Shown: positions 16,626-25,858 of the stretch, piece by piece
Layout of the letters: the number at the start of each line of letters is the position of its first letter
How positions within the stretch are numbered: the stretch's first letter is position 1
DNA from: Subdoligranulum variabile
GTDB taxonomy: Bacteria; Bacillota; Clostridia; Oscillospirales; Ruminococcaceae
NCBI GenBank assembly: GCA_003343905.1
Contig: QAKI01000040.1
Span: 62,001 to 126,000, forward strand
Reading direction: 5' to 3'
Length of the DNA stretch: 64,000 nt
Translations under genes and position numbers: made by a program
The notes under the pieces: model-generated
What the model saw: only the letters and a program-made list of their open reading frames with translations
What the model was told of the DNA's origin: nothing
The model's database searches: none

Positions 16626-17992
16626 GCAGCAGATCCACAAAACGCATTCTTCACAGTGCAGCGTTGCTTCTGGCGTTTTTTCTGCTGGCAGGTTGTACGG
16701 CAACGCCTCCCAGCAGCCAAAACCCTAGCCCTTCCTCCGGCCCCGGTGCCCTGCCTGTGCTACAGGAACTGACTGTTTGCACCGCGGATCAATGCTATAT
16801 CCAGAGCCGTATCGACAGCAGCGATGACCGCTACTTGACCAAGATAGATCTCTACAGCGGGCGCCAGCAGGTGGTCTGCGCCAAACCCGGCTGCCTGCAC
16901 AAGGGCAAAGGCTGCTGGGGTTGGGTGCGGCCTAATCATGCTGCCGCCCCCCGTTTACTGCGCATTTTGACCGATGGAGAGCAGCTTTACTGGATCTGGG
17001 AATCCGTGGACAACGGGACCCCTGGCATCCAACCTTACAGTGCTGTATTCGTCAGCGGGCTGGAGGGCGCACCAGCACCGCCGGAGGAATGGCTGGTGCA
17101 GGCCCCCAACTACTGCGGGGCATACCAGCAGGACAACGACTGCATAGAGAGCCAATGGTTTACCGACGGCCAGAACCTTTGGGTATTCCAGCACTGTGAG
17201 CCGCTGGACGCAGCCGGACATCGCTGCTTCCCAGCCTCCCTTTGCCGCCTGGTCCCGAATGAAGATCCCGACGGGCCGCCTTATCGGGCAGAATGTGTCT
17301 GGCGGCAGGACATCGGCGCCTATGGCGAGTATTTGGGCCTGCTAAACGGCAAAATTCTTTTGCGCTGGTCCCTGCGGGCCGATGGAACTCCGGCGCGCCG
17401 GGAGGACGGCTATGCAGCCACCCGGCAGGAATTACGTCTGCTCTCCCCCGATGGCACACTCAGCGCCGCACTGCAGCAGGGGGCTTTGGGGGATACCCGG
17501 GCAGCCGCCCTCCTGGATGGGGTATGGTACACCGTTCCTGCCGGATCCGACCATCTACAAGCCACCGACTTGTGCAGCGGCCATACCCGCACGGTCTGTG
17601 CCCTTCCGCTGGAATCCGACGCTGACCTGATCGATCTGCTGACCCAATATGACGGGCGGCTGGTAGTTTCCATTGCCCGGGAAAACCGGGAGGACGGCTA
17701 TGTAGTCAACACCGCCACCGGCACATTGACCCCCATGCAGGCCACCTGGTCCAAAAACGGCGCAACTCCGCGTCTTCCCATTTTGTACGCCCAGTCGGGC
17801 GCGCGCGGCCTGTTGATGGTGGGCACCCGGGACCGAATGATCCGCGCCATGGGGCCCGATGGCAGCACCGACACGTTTGACAGCCCCATCTTCCTGTGGG
17901 CCGTTACTGACGTGGGCGACTGGCTGGATGGCAACCAAAACTGGCAGCCCTGTACGCTTCTGATCCCCGATGCCGATCTATCGACTTATTAA
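16622..17992 (+). CDS. Lipoprotein with CAKPGC-x-H motif, copy 2
   Basis: 456 residues, overlapping the previous gene by four bases (ATGA). The signal peptide has lipobox FFLLAGC. It shares the start VLQELTVCT, the cluster CAKPGCLHKGKGCWGW, the QAPNYCGAYQQD region and the C-terminal WLDGNQNWQPCTLL with its neighbour, so the pair arose by tandem duplication. It is probably exported and membrane-tethered. The conserved cysteines and histidine could bind a metal or form disulfides; neither can be decided from sequence. A regulatory partner role for the downstream kinase is inferred from position alone. Confidence 0.85.
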   Translation: MSSRSTKRILHSAALLLAFFLLAGCTATPPSSQNPSPSSGPGALPVLQELTVCTADQCYIQSRIDSSDDRYLTKIDLYSGRQQVVCAKPGCLHKGKGCWGWVRPNHAAAPRLLRILTDGEQLYWIWESVDNGTPGIQPYSAVFVSGLEGAPAPPEEWLVQAPNYCGAYQQDNDCIESQWFTDGQNLWVFQHCEPLDAAGHRCFPASLCRLVPNEDPDGPPYRAECVWRQDIGAYGEYLGLLNGKILLRWSLRADGTPARREDGYAATRQELRLLSPDGTLSAALQQGALGDTRAAALLDGVWYTVPAGSDHLQATDLCSGHTRTVCALPLESDADLIDLLTQYDGRLVVSIARENREDGYVVNTATGTLTPMQATWSKNGATPRLPILYAQSGARGLLMVGTRDRMIRAMGPDGSTDTFDSPIFLWAVTDVGDWLDGNQNWQPCTLLIPDADLSTY

Positions 17993-18004
17993 GGAAGGAA
18001 TATC

Positions 18005-19438
18005 ATGAAATTCCGTACCAAGATCACGGCAGCAGTCGTCTGCCTGCTGGCAGCCACCTTATCACTGGTAGGGGTGTTGGTCATTGGCCAGGCTTTTGCC
18101 GCCAACCTGGCTACCGCCCGCATGGCGGCCCAGCAGCGGCACAGTCAACTGCAGGACGCACTGCTCAAGGAATACTATACCATGCCCACTTCGGCCAGCC
18201 CCTATCCGCAAGGTTTGCTGAGTCAGTCCGCCATGAACTACGCCGCCCAGCACCCGGAAGAAGTCTTTGCCCTCTATCGAAACGGCAGCCTGCCTGTATA
18301 CTCTGCTTTGCCCCAAGCGCTGCGCCCGACCGACCTTGCGCCCCTGCTAGCAGGTTCCGAGAGCGCCGCTATGCTCTGGCAGCAAAAAGGTCAGGTGCTG
18401 CTGCTCCAGTCCACTCCGCTGCCGGTGCCGGAGCACCAAATCGTTCTGATCACTGCCAGCGACCTGACGCCCGTATTCCGCGCCCGGACTGCGCAACTTT
18501 TCACCTGGCTGATCGCTGCGGCGGCCGCATTGGCATTGGGCAGCCTGGTCTGTGTTCGGGTCAGCGCCCGGCTCACAGCGCCGCTGGCACGTCTGGAGCG
18601 CGCCAGCCGCGCCATCGCAGCGGGCGAGTATGGAAGCCGCACTCGGGTCAACACCGATGACGAGATCGGCGCCCTGAGCGCCCACTTTGACGCCATGGCT
18701 CACGCCGTGCAGGAAAGAATAGAAGCGTTGGATGAAAACCTGCACCGGGAAAAGGAATTCGTCGCAGCCTTCACCCATGAACTCAAAACGCCGATGACCA
18801 CAATGATGGGCTACGCCGACTGGCTCCGCGCCGGTTCGGCAGACGCCGCTGCCGTCAAAGAGGCTGCCGACTATATCTACCACGAAACTCACCGCCTGGA
18901 GGAATTTTCTTTCAAATTACTGGCGTTGCTGCAACTGGAGCACCGGGAGCCTGAACGGCTTCCGGTATCGGATCGGGCGCTGTTCGCCGCCGTACAGCGC
19001 AGTCTGGGCCGCCTTGTGGATAGTGCCACCGTGGAATACTGCCCGTCGGGCTGCGTTCTCTGCGGGGATAAAAGCCTATTGCAGGATCTGCTGCTCAATC
19101 TGGTGCGCAACGCCCGCACCGCCTGCCGGGAGCTTCCCGAAGGCCGGGTGACGGTAACCTGCCGGGAAGAAAACGGCCGCGCCCTGCTGACTGTGCAGGA
19201 TAACGGCTGCGGCATTCCCGAAAAAGATTTGGCCCGCCTGACGGAACCGTTTTACATGGTAGACAAATCCCGCTCCCGGCGCAACGGTGGCAGCGGCATC
19301 GGGTTGGCGCTCTGCCGCCGCATCGCGGAACTTCACGGTGCCGTATTGGATTTTCAAAGTACTCCAGGGCAGGGGACCCGCGTCAGCCTGTTGCTGCCCC
19401 TGGCCGAAAAGGAGGCCTCCCATGAAACATCGTCCTGA
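18005..19438 (+). CDS. Sensor histidine kinase of the lipoprotein operon
   Basis: 477 residues. TM1 is at about 10-32, an extracytoplasmic region of about 125 residues follows, then TM2 at about 162-184 and HAMP. The HisKA domain has H258 in AAFTHELKTPMTTMMG, and the ATPase domain shows LLLNLVRNARTA, VQDNGCGIPE and GGSGIGLALCRR. AAGGAAGG precedes the ATG, 12 bases after the second lipoprotein. It is the cognate kinase of the OmpR-type regulator at 14563. Its 3' end overlaps the next gene by 17 bases, so all five genes are probably co-translated. The signal is unknown. Confidence 0.93.
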   Translation: MKFRTKITAAVVCLLAATLSLVGVLVIGQAFAANLATARMAAQQRHSQLQDALLKEYYTMPTSASPYPQGLLSQSAMNYAAQHPEEVFALYRNGSLPVYSALPQALRPTDLAPLLAGSESAAMLWQQKGQVLLLQSTPLPVPEHQIVLITASDLTPVFRARTAQLFTWLIAAAAALALGSLVCVRVSARLTAPLARLERASRAIAAGEYGSRTRVNTDDEIGALSAHFDAMAHAVQERIEALDENLHREKEFVAAFTHELKTPMTTMMGYADWLRAGSADAAAVKEAADYIYHETHRLEEFSFKLLALLQLEHREPERLPVSDRALFAAVQRSLGRLVDSATVEYCPSGCVLCGDKSLLQDLLLNLVRNARTACRELPEGRVTVTCREENGRALLTVQDNGCGIPEKDLARLTEPFYMVDKSRSRRNGGSGIGLALCRRIAELHGAVLDFQSTPGQGTRVSLLLPLAEKEASHETSS

Positions 19439-20195
19439 CATTCCGCTGCGCCGTGCCGGGCTGGTAGTTTTGGTTTGCCTGGCGCTTCCTTTTTTATGTT
19501 TTACCCTGTGGGATGCCATTCTTATCCAAACCGCGCCTTTTGCGCCCCAAACAGGAGAAGCCCTTTCCGCCGTCGGGCGGGAAAATCCCACCGCCTGCCT
19601 GCTCTACGGCTGCGCACACAGCCTGAATGTTTCGCTGCAAGGAGGCACCGAAGGCTGGACTCTCGACGAAACGACGCCCCGTGATGAACAGGCTGCCGAT
19701 CTGCAAGCCCTGCTGGACCCGCTGCAACAGGCCGGGATCGTAAGCACCGCCCAACGTACCTTCCTGACTCTCGCACTGGAAAACAGTGTCAACTACGCTC
19801 TGACCCACTATACCCTCGCTGCCGGGTTGGAACAGTACTGCCTGCTGAACCAAAGCATACCGGGATCGGACGGACCGCCGTCCGGCTATCCGCATTTTTC
19901 TTTTTGTGCTATCTTTACGCCCGAAGGAGTGCCGGTCTATCTGAAGTTTCTGGGTGGGCCTTTCTCCGAGTCACCTGCCTTGACGCAAGTGCTGGAATTT
20001 TCCGGCCTTATGGGCTTTTCCGATTGGACGCCCCAACTTTTGGCTGGCTACGCAGGAGAACATGGAGAGGCACTATACAGTGAAAGCGCCCAGTTGTATG
20101 CTCAGATCAGTTATGAACAGGGGTTCATCTATCGTCTTGTCAGCATGGCCCCCAGCGATATGCAGACCTTTCTGCAGGAGGATTCACCATCCTGA
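19422..20195 (+). CDS. Membrane-anchored protein of unknown function in the kinase operon
   Basis: 257 residues. One hydrophobic segment at about residues 12-33 (AGLVVLVCLALPFLCF) would anchor it, with the rest outside the membrane. No lipobox and no family that I recognise. The ATG at 19422 has AAAAGGAGG about 8 bases upstream and lies inside the kinase gene; a longer frame starts at 19287 but has no ribosome binding site. It is the last gene before a strong terminator. The external domain contains several aromatic and cysteine residues (LLYGCAHSLN, YPHFSFCAIF). It may be an effector or co-sensor for the two-component system; this is only a positional guess. Confidence 0.75.
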   Translation: MKHRPDIPLRRAGLVVLVCLALPFLCFTLWDAILIQTAPFAPQTGEALSAVGRENPTACLLYGCAHSLNVSLQGGTEGWTLDETTPRDEQAADLQALLDPLQQAGIVSTAQRTFLTLALENSVNYALTHYTLAAGLEQYCLLNQSIPGSDGPPSGYPHFSFCAIFTPEGVPVYLKFLGGPFSESPALTQVLEFSGLMGFSDWTPQLLAGYAGEHGEALYSESAQLYAQISYEQGFIYRLVSMAPSDMQTFLQEDSPS

Positions 20196-20222
20196 GCCGT
20201 GGGAGAGACGTTTTTGACAACT

Positions 20223-20274
20223 AAGTACCCCTTGCTTTTTGAGACAATACTCAAAAAGCAAGGGGTACTTGTTT
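20223..20274 (+). terminator. Strong terminator ending the lipoprotein/kinase operon
   Basis: A perfect 21-bp stem (20223-20243 with 20250-20270) around a six-base loop, followed by GTTTT. The stem reads AAGTACCCCTTGC... at its base. It starts 28 bases after the last stop codon of the operon. Confidence 0.9.
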
Positions 20275-20847
20275 TGCCAGGGTACAGGGGGCCGAATTAC
20301 TCACTGTTTTCTCTACTTAAAGGATATAGTGTGCAGCTCAAGATCAACAACTCAATGTTTGTAGCAACCGAAACTGCCAACCGTCCATTTTATAAAAAAT
20401 GTGCGCTCGCGGTCAGAAGTGTCTTTCCTTGCCGTTTTCCGTGTAAGCAATATCCCAGGCAAAAGTCTGAAAATTGACAGTAAGGCAAGCATATTCTTCC
20501 CCCTTCTGCCAACGCAATCCTAATGTATGGGCATCTGTGTCTATTTACAAAAATTCGTCCCTCTCTGCGATACAATGACCTTATTTGTAAAGAAAAATTT
20601 TAACCCTAATTGCAAAAATATTTCCGTAGTGCTGGCTGCCAAAAATTTTGTTTTCAATTTGTGTAAAATGTACAAAATCGGTTATCCTGAAGGTTGCTCC
20701 CAACGGTTGGATGAAAATTTTACAGTTCGAAATCTTTACAGTTCGAAAACACTCATTTATCAATGAATCACTGCAATAAGTTTTTGTCTCCTCCGCGGGC
20801 AAGCTTTTCTGTTTCGAATTCCAATGCTTGTGGTACGGCATTTCCTC
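20271..20847. other. AT-rich gap with a decayed coding fragment
   Basis: About 575 bases without an intact gene and clearly lower in GC than the operon to its left. On the minus strand about 43 codons ending at TGA near 20423 read convincingly as protein (for example LGLRWQKGEEYACLTVNF), with an in-frame stop just upstream and no start, so this is probably a gene remnant of unknown family. No RNA gene or repeat is evident. Confidence 0.4.
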
Positions 20848-20876
20848 TTGACAACGATCAAGTCATCTCTTACAAT
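20848..20876 (+). promoter_or_regulatory. Promoter of the fic-hsd operon
   Basis: Consensus TTGACA (20848-20853), a 17-base spacer and TACAAT (20871-20876). Transcription would start near 20883, just inside the palindrome that follows. Confidence 0.8.
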
Positions 20877-20881
20877 TTAAC

Positions 20882-20907
20882 TATATCATTTGTTGCAAAA
20901 TGATATA
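20882..20907 (+). promoter_or_regulatory. Palindromic operator at the fic transcription start
   Basis: A perfect 10-bp dyad, TATATCATTT (20882-20891) and AAATGATATA (20898-20907), lies between the -10 box and the ribosome binding site of fic (AAGGAG at about 20920). A protein bound here would block transcription of fic and the genes behind it. The winged helix at the C-terminus of the Fic protein makes autorepression plausible (inference). Confidence 0.65.
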
Positions 20908-20930
20908 ATTAAATTCATCAAGGAGCAGTT

Positions 20931-21989
20931 ATGCGCACCTACTGTTATGCCCAACAATACCAAAAACTGCTAACTCCAGACATCGTTTCCCTGTTAACGC
21001 AAATTCATGAGTACAAAGGCGAACAAGCTCTTTTTATTGAATCACAAGCTGATACACTGACCCAATTGGTGGAGATTGCCAAGATCCAAAGCACCGCGGC
21101 ATCCAATCGTATCGAGGGCATCTATACCTCAGACGAGCGCCTGAAAAAGCTGGTCCAGGACAAAACTATGCCCCACACCCGCAACGAGCAGGAGATTGCC
21201 GGGTATCGGGATGTACTGGCCACCATTCACGAAAACTTTGACTATATTCCCCCCAAGCCGTCCATGATTTTACAGTTGCACCGGGACTTATACAAATTTA
21301 GCGGTATGTCTTATGGCGGCAGTTACAAAACTGGCAACAATGTCATTTCAGAGGTCGACACCGCCGGAAACAAACACGTTCGTTTTCAGCCGGTCCCCGC
21401 ATGGGAGACTCCCCGGGCTATGGAAGAACTTTGCCGAGCCTACGAGGAAGCAATCGCCGCCGGCGAAATTGATCCATTGCTGTTGATTCCCATGTTCGTG
21501 CTGGATTTTCTCTGCATTCACCCGTTCAACGACGGCAATGGGCGTATGAGCCGCCTATTGACCCTATTGCTTTTGTACCGGGCAGGATACATCGTAGGCA
21601 AGTATATCAGCATCGAAAAGCTGATCGAACAAAGCAAAGAGACTTACTACGAAGCATTGCAGCAAAGCTCCCTTGGCTGGCACGAGGAGCAAAGCGACTA
21701 CCTGCCTTTTGTGCGTTATATGCTGGGTGTGGTGGCTGCTGCCTATCGGGAATTTTCCGGCCGGGTACAGGTATTGACCGTTCGTACCATGAGCAAACCG
21801 GAACGCATCCGGGAAACCATCAAAAAACATCTGGGCAAAATCACCAAGGCTGAATTGATGGCGCAATGCCCGGACATCAGCCTGGCAACGGTGCAGCGCA
21901 CATTGGCCGAGTTGCAGAAAAATGGCGAGATCATCAAACTGGGCGGCGGACGCTACACCGCCTACACTTGGAATCGGGAGAGAGAGTAA
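20931..21989 (+). CDS. Fic-family protein with N-terminal inhibitory helix and C-terminal winged helix
   Basis: 352 residues. The Fic core motif HPFNDGNGR starts at H197, with all catalytic residues present, so AMP or another nucleotide phosphate could be transferred to a target hydroxyl. An inhibitory motif of the S/T-xxx-E-G/N type (S58-x-x-x-E62-G63, in ASNRIEGIYT) lies in the N-terminal helical region, as in class II Fic proteins that block their own ATP site. The C-terminal 60 residues (IRETIKKHLGKITKAEL... LATVQRTLAELQKNGEI) form a winged helix. It is the first gene of a cluster with hsdM, which starts one base after its stop. Fic genes within type I restriction loci are known, but their role there is not settled. 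Confidence 0.9.
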   Translation: MRTYCYAQQYQKLLTPDIVSLLTQIHEYKGEQALFIESQADTLTQLVEIAKIQSTAASNRIEGIYTSDERLKKLVQDKTMPHTRNEQEIAGYRDVLATIHENFDYIPPKPSMILQLHRDLYKFSGMSYGGSYKTGNNVISEVDTAGNKHVRFQPVPAWETPRAMEELCRAYEEAIAAGEIDPLLLIPMFVLDFLCIHPFNDGNGRMSRLLTLLLLYRAGYIVGKYISIEKLIEQSKETYYEALQQSSLGWHEEQSDYLPFVRYMLGVVAAAYREFSGRVQVLTVRTMSKPERIRETIKKHLGKITKAELMAQCPDISLATVQRTLAELQKNGEIIKLGGGRYTAYTWNRERE

Positions 21990-21990
21990 T

Positions 21991-23487
21991 ATGCTGACCG
22001 GAGAACTGAAAAACAAAATCGACCGCCTGTGGGAAACCTTCTGGACAGGCGGTATCACAAACCCACTGGACGTGATAGAACAGATGACTTACCTGATGTT
22101 CATCCACGATCTGGACGAAACCGACACGCTGCGCGCCAAGGAAAGCGCCATGCTGGGCCTGCCACACAAAAGTATCTTCGCGGGTGAGGTTGAAATCGGA
22201 AGCCGCAAAGTTTCCGCCGAGCAACTCAAGTGGTCCCGGTTCCACGATTTTCCCGCCGGGCAGATGTATCAGGTGGTGCAGGAACTTGTCTTTCCGTTCA
22301 TCAAGAATTTGCACGGGGACAAGGACAGCAGCTACGCCAAATACATGGGCGATGCAATTTTCAAGATTCCCACACCGCTGATGTTGGAAAAAATCGTCAC
22401 CGCGATGGACGAGATTTACGCCCAGGCCGATGCGTTGCATGATACCGACGTGCGGGGCGATATTTATGAGTATCTGCTCTCGAAAATCGCGACTGCCGGG
22501 GTCAACGGCCAGTTTCGAACGCCGCGGCACATTATTCAGATGATGGTGGAACTGGCAGCCCCCCTGCCGGACGATGTGATCTGCGACCCGGCCTGCGGCA
22601 CGGCAGGTTTTCTGGTGGCGGCCGCGGAATACCTGAAGCAGCACCGCAAAGAGGAAATTTTTTATAACCGGGACAAAAAAGACCATTACATGAACCACAT
22701 GTTCTACGGCTTCGACATGGACCGCACCATGCTGCGCATCGGCGCCATGAACATGATGACCCATGGCATCGACAACCCGTTTATTGAGTATCGGGACAGC
22801 TTGTCCGACCAGAATCCCGACCGGGACAAGTACACTCTGATTTTAGCCAATCCACCTTTCAAGGGCAGCCTGGACGCGGACATCGTGGCCACCGACCTGT
22901 TGAAAGTTTGCAAAACCAAGAAAACCGAACTGCTGTTTCTGGCTCTGTTTCTGCGGATGCTGAAAGTAGGCGGCCGGGGCGCGGTCATCGTGCCGGACGG
23001 CGTGCTGTTCGGCTCCTCCAAGGCACACCGGGACATTCGCAAAGAATTGGTCGAAAATCATCGTTTGGAAGCTGTAATTTCAATGCCCAGCGGGGTGTTC
23101 AAACCCTACGCCGGGGTATCCACAGCGGTGCTGGTGTTCACCAAGACCAACCACGGCGGTACCGATCAGGTATGGTTTTACGACATGAAAGCCGACGGTT
23201 TTTCCCTGGACGATAAGCGCACCCCCGTGAAGGAGAACGACATCCCGGATATCGTGGCAAGGTTCCATGACCGGGCGGCCGAAAAGGACCGCAAACGCAC
23301 CGAGCAGTCCTTCCTGGTGCCCAAGGAAGAGATTACCCAAAACGGGTATGATCTTTCTATCAACAAGTACAAACAGATGGAGTATGTGCCGGTGGAGTAC
23401 CCGCCCACCAGCGAGATTTTGAAAGACCTGCGTACTTTGGAAGCCGAGATTGCCAAGGGCCTGGAGGAATTGGAGGGGATGCTGTGA
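21991..23487 (+). CDS. hsdM: Type I restriction-modification methyltransferase subunit
   Basis: 498 residues. The N-terminal helical domain (LTGELKNKIDRLWETFW) is followed by the methyltransferase core: the SAM site DPACGTAGFL begins at D199, and the catalytic NPPF begins at N287, typical of N6-adenine methylation. The C-terminus matches N12-class HsdM. The ATG at 21991 follows the Fic stop by one base and has GGGAGAGAG upstream. It forms the methylase with the HsdS subunit that follows, and the full restriction complex with HsdR at 25859. All motifs look intact. Confidence 0.95.
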   Translation: MLTGELKNKIDRLWETFWTGGITNPLDVIEQMTYLMFIHDLDETDTLRAKESAMLGLPHKSIFAGEVEIGSRKVSAEQLKWSRFHDFPAGQMYQVVQELVFPFIKNLHGDKDSSYAKYMGDAIFKIPTPLMLEKIVTAMDEIYAQADALHDTDVRGDIYEYLLSKIATAGVNGQFRTPRHIIQMMVELAAPLPDDVICDPACGTAGFLVAAAEYLKQHRKEEIFYNRDKKDHYMNHMFYGFDMDRTMLRIGAMNMMTHGIDNPFIEYRDSLSDQNPDRDKYTLILANPPFKGSLDADIVATDLLKVCKTKKTELLFLALFLRMLKVGGRGAVIVPDGVLFGSSKAHRDIRKELVENHRLEAVISMPSGVFKPYAGVSTAVLVFTKTNHGGTDQVWFYDMKADGFSLDDKRTPVKENDIPDIVARFHDRAAEKDRKRTEQSFLVPKEEITQNGYDLSINKYKQMEYVPVEYPPTSEILKDLRTLEAEIAKGLEELEGML

Positions 23488-24584
23488 AAGTGAAGTTTAC
23501 AGAAGTTTTTTCTGATGAAACTAAACGAGGGCATAAAATCCCCTCGAGCGAATATTTGGATTCTGGCAAATTTCCTATCATAGATCAGGGGCAGGGACAA
23601 ATAGCTGGTTACACAGATTTGGAAAGTGGTGTCTTCACAGATGTTCCAGCCATCATTTTTGGCGATCATACACGTATTGTGAAATATGTAGATACGCCAT
23701 TCTTTTTAGGTGCAGATGGCGTAAAAGTCTTGAAGTCCAAAATTTCAAGCGTAGACTATAAATATCTCTTTTATTGTATCCAAAACGCAAAGATTCCCAA
23801 CACTGGATACAATCGGCATTTCAAGTGGCTAAAAGAAATTGAAATTCCTCTTGTTCCGATGGACGAACAACGCCACATTGCCGCCGTTTTGGACAAGGTC
23901 ACCGACCTGATTGCCAAACGCCAGGCCCAACTTGACAAGCTGGACGAACTGGTCAAAGCCCGCTTTGTGGAGCTGTTCGGGGACCCAGTAGAAAATCCAT
24001 TTTCGTATCCCAAAAAGAAACTTTCTGAATATATTGAGTTTCTTACATCCGGTTCTCGTGGGTGGTCACAGTATTTTAGTGATGAAGGGGAGTATTTTAT
24101 CACCATAAAAAATGTAAAGAATTGTGCGATAACGCTAAATAATATGCAACATATTACAGCACCCAATAATGCAGAAGCCCTTCGCACCAGAGTCCAGGAG
24201 AGTGATTTGCTTATCTCTATCACTGCTGATTTAGGGAGAACCGGTGTTGTTACAAAAGAAATTGCAGAGCACGGAGCATTCATCAATCAGCATTTGACCT
24301 GTATACGTTTGGCAAAAGATAAAATTCTTCCCCTATATGCTGCTTATTATCTGGAAAGCCCAGCTGGAAAATCGCAATTTGCGGCAAAAAATCAAAAGGG
24401 GGTAAAGGCGGGATTGAATTTTAATGCTATAAATTCGCTGGAAATAGTAATTCCTCCCGTAGATAAGCAACGCTCATTCATAAGTTACGTTGCTGCGGTG
24501 AATCGTTTGGCACTTTCTGTTATGAATGGACTTCAAAAGTTGGAAACATTGAAAAGAATTCTTATGCAACAGTATTTTGGGTAA
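23484..24584 (+). CDS. hsdS: Type I restriction specificity subunit
   Basis: 366 residues, starting at GTG 23484 with a four-base overlap with hsdM (GTGA) and GGAGGGG just upstream. Two target-recognition domains (about 1-130 and 170-320) are separated by the conserved helical spacer LDKVTDLIAKRQAQLDKLDE, and the protein ends in a second conserved helix, LETLKRILMQQYFG. The recognition domains are markedly more AT-rich than hsdM or the spacer, the usual sign of domain exchange between strains. Each half would read one part of a split DNA target; the sequence recognised cannot be told. No truncation is seen. Confidence 0.92.
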   Translation: MKVKFTEVFSDETKRGHKIPSSEYLDSGKFPIIDQGQGQIAGYTDLESGVFTDVPAIIFGDHTRIVKYVDTPFFLGADGVKVLKSKISSVDYKYLFYCIQNAKIPNTGYNRHFKWLKEIEIPLVPMDEQRHIAAVLDKVTDLIAKRQAQLDKLDELVKARFVELFGDPVENPFSYPKKKLSEYIEFLTSGSRGWSQYFSDEGEYFITIKNVKNCAITLNNMQHITAPNNAEALRTRVQESDLLISITADLGRTGVVTKEIAEHGAFINQHLTCIRLAKDKILPLYAAYYLESPAGKSQFAAKNQKGVKAGLNFNAINSLEIVIPPVDKQRSFISYVAAVNRLALSVMNGLQKLETLKRILMQQYFG

Positions 24585-24847
24585 CAAAGAAAATGTTTTA
24601 CATTTAATCTATATATACATCATCTTATAAGTCAAGTAATCGAACCACTCGACAGTATTGCAGACAGTGCAAAATTTGCTTGAGTAAGAGATTTCTTATT
24701 TGATAACATCGTCGCCGTCATACATTTTGCCGGGGATATCTATCCTCGAATAAAAAATGTAATGTGTGGAACACATCAGCTATTGAAAAGCACAGAAAAC
24801 ATAATATCTTAATTGGGTTATTACAATAATTTAAGGAGATAAAAACC

Positions 24848-25830
24848 ATGAGCGATGTGAATGGACTCGTTGTCACGGATGTATTAGGTTTAGCCAAACC
24901 TCTACAAAAGCTGGTAGAAACTGTAGCCATTGGTATCGGAAAAGTTTATGAACCTACACATATTCGGCAGATGGCAAAAGCAAAGGCTGACGAAATTCAA
25001 ATCATCAGCGATTCTGTCAACAAGAATATCGCACTGCCTATTCATTACGAAGATGGTTCTATTTGTATTACAGCAGAAGATGCAAACGAGTTAGCGCGTC
25101 GCGCTCAGAATCGTGCATTATATCAAGAAATGAAGAAACAGCAAAATATCGAAAGCGTCATCGGCAAGGCATCATCGGCAAGGCATACGATGAGCTCTCT
25201 ACTGTTTCTGAAGTCAGTAATACTCCTGTGGATTCCGATTGGGTTAGTGAGTTTTTTGATAACGTCGCAAATGTAAGCAACGAACAGATGCAAGTTCTAT
25301 GGGGAAAATTGTTGGCTGGAGAAATAAAAAAGCCTGGAAGTTTTTCGCTCCGAACTTTAAGTACCTTGAAAACTATGTCGCAGCAAGAAGCGGAAATTTT
25401 TAATGAGTGTTCCCAATTTGTATTGAAATGCAAAAGCGACACAGAAGGATTAGAATGGGACTACTTTTTAATGGACAATGATATGGGTACGCTGTTAAAT
25501 TCCTATGACATCCCTTTTTCAAAAATCATGGTGTTAGATCAAGCAGGATTAATAACTTCTAATTCCACCATACATATATTCTTTACAATAGACCCAAACA
25601 ATAGCGAAACAATTTATGGTCATCACAAAGCAATCAACATTAAAAACAACGGCGATAAGCAAGTAAGAGTTGATCATAGCGCCTACATTTTTACGCAAGC
25701 AGGAAACGAATTGCTCACGCTTACAAGCACCGCCGAAGCGTTCGAAAAATCAAATTCTTACATGGAATGTTGTGTGGGAGAATTAAGAAAAAGCATTTAT
25801 AATAAGCAAATTCTATTTAGTATGGTATAA
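24848..25830 (+). pseudogene. DUF2806-family gene split by a 14-bp tandem duplication
   Basis: Two frames together encode one DUF2806-like protein. The first runs from ATG 24848 (MSDVNGLVVTDVLGLAKPL) to about 25172; the second continues to 25830 and carries the family hallmark LWGKLLAGEIKKPGSFSLRT. At the junction a 14-base unit (CATCGGCAAGGCAT) is present twice in tandem, 25159-25172 and 25173-25186. Removing one copy restores a continuous protein of about 322 residues through VIGKAYDELSTVSEV. As it stands translation shifts and ends near 25276. AAGGAG precedes the ATG. It sits between hsdS and hsdR in the same orientation, so a defence-related role is likely but unproven. The duplication could be reversible by slippage. 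Confidence 0.85.
25159..25186 (+). repeat. 14-bp perfect tandem duplication inside the DUF2806 gene
   Basis: Two adjacent identical copies of CATCGGCAAGGCAT. Since 14 is not a multiple of three, gain or loss of one copy switches the reading frame. See the DUF2806 entry. Confidence 0.95.
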
Positions 25831-25858
25831 TTTTAGAATTTACTTTTGGAGTGATGCT

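Noticed and set aside
20199..20477. Plus-strand frame of 92 codons after the kinase operon
   Set aside because: It runs through the perfect terminator stem and has no ribosome binding site or natural composition.
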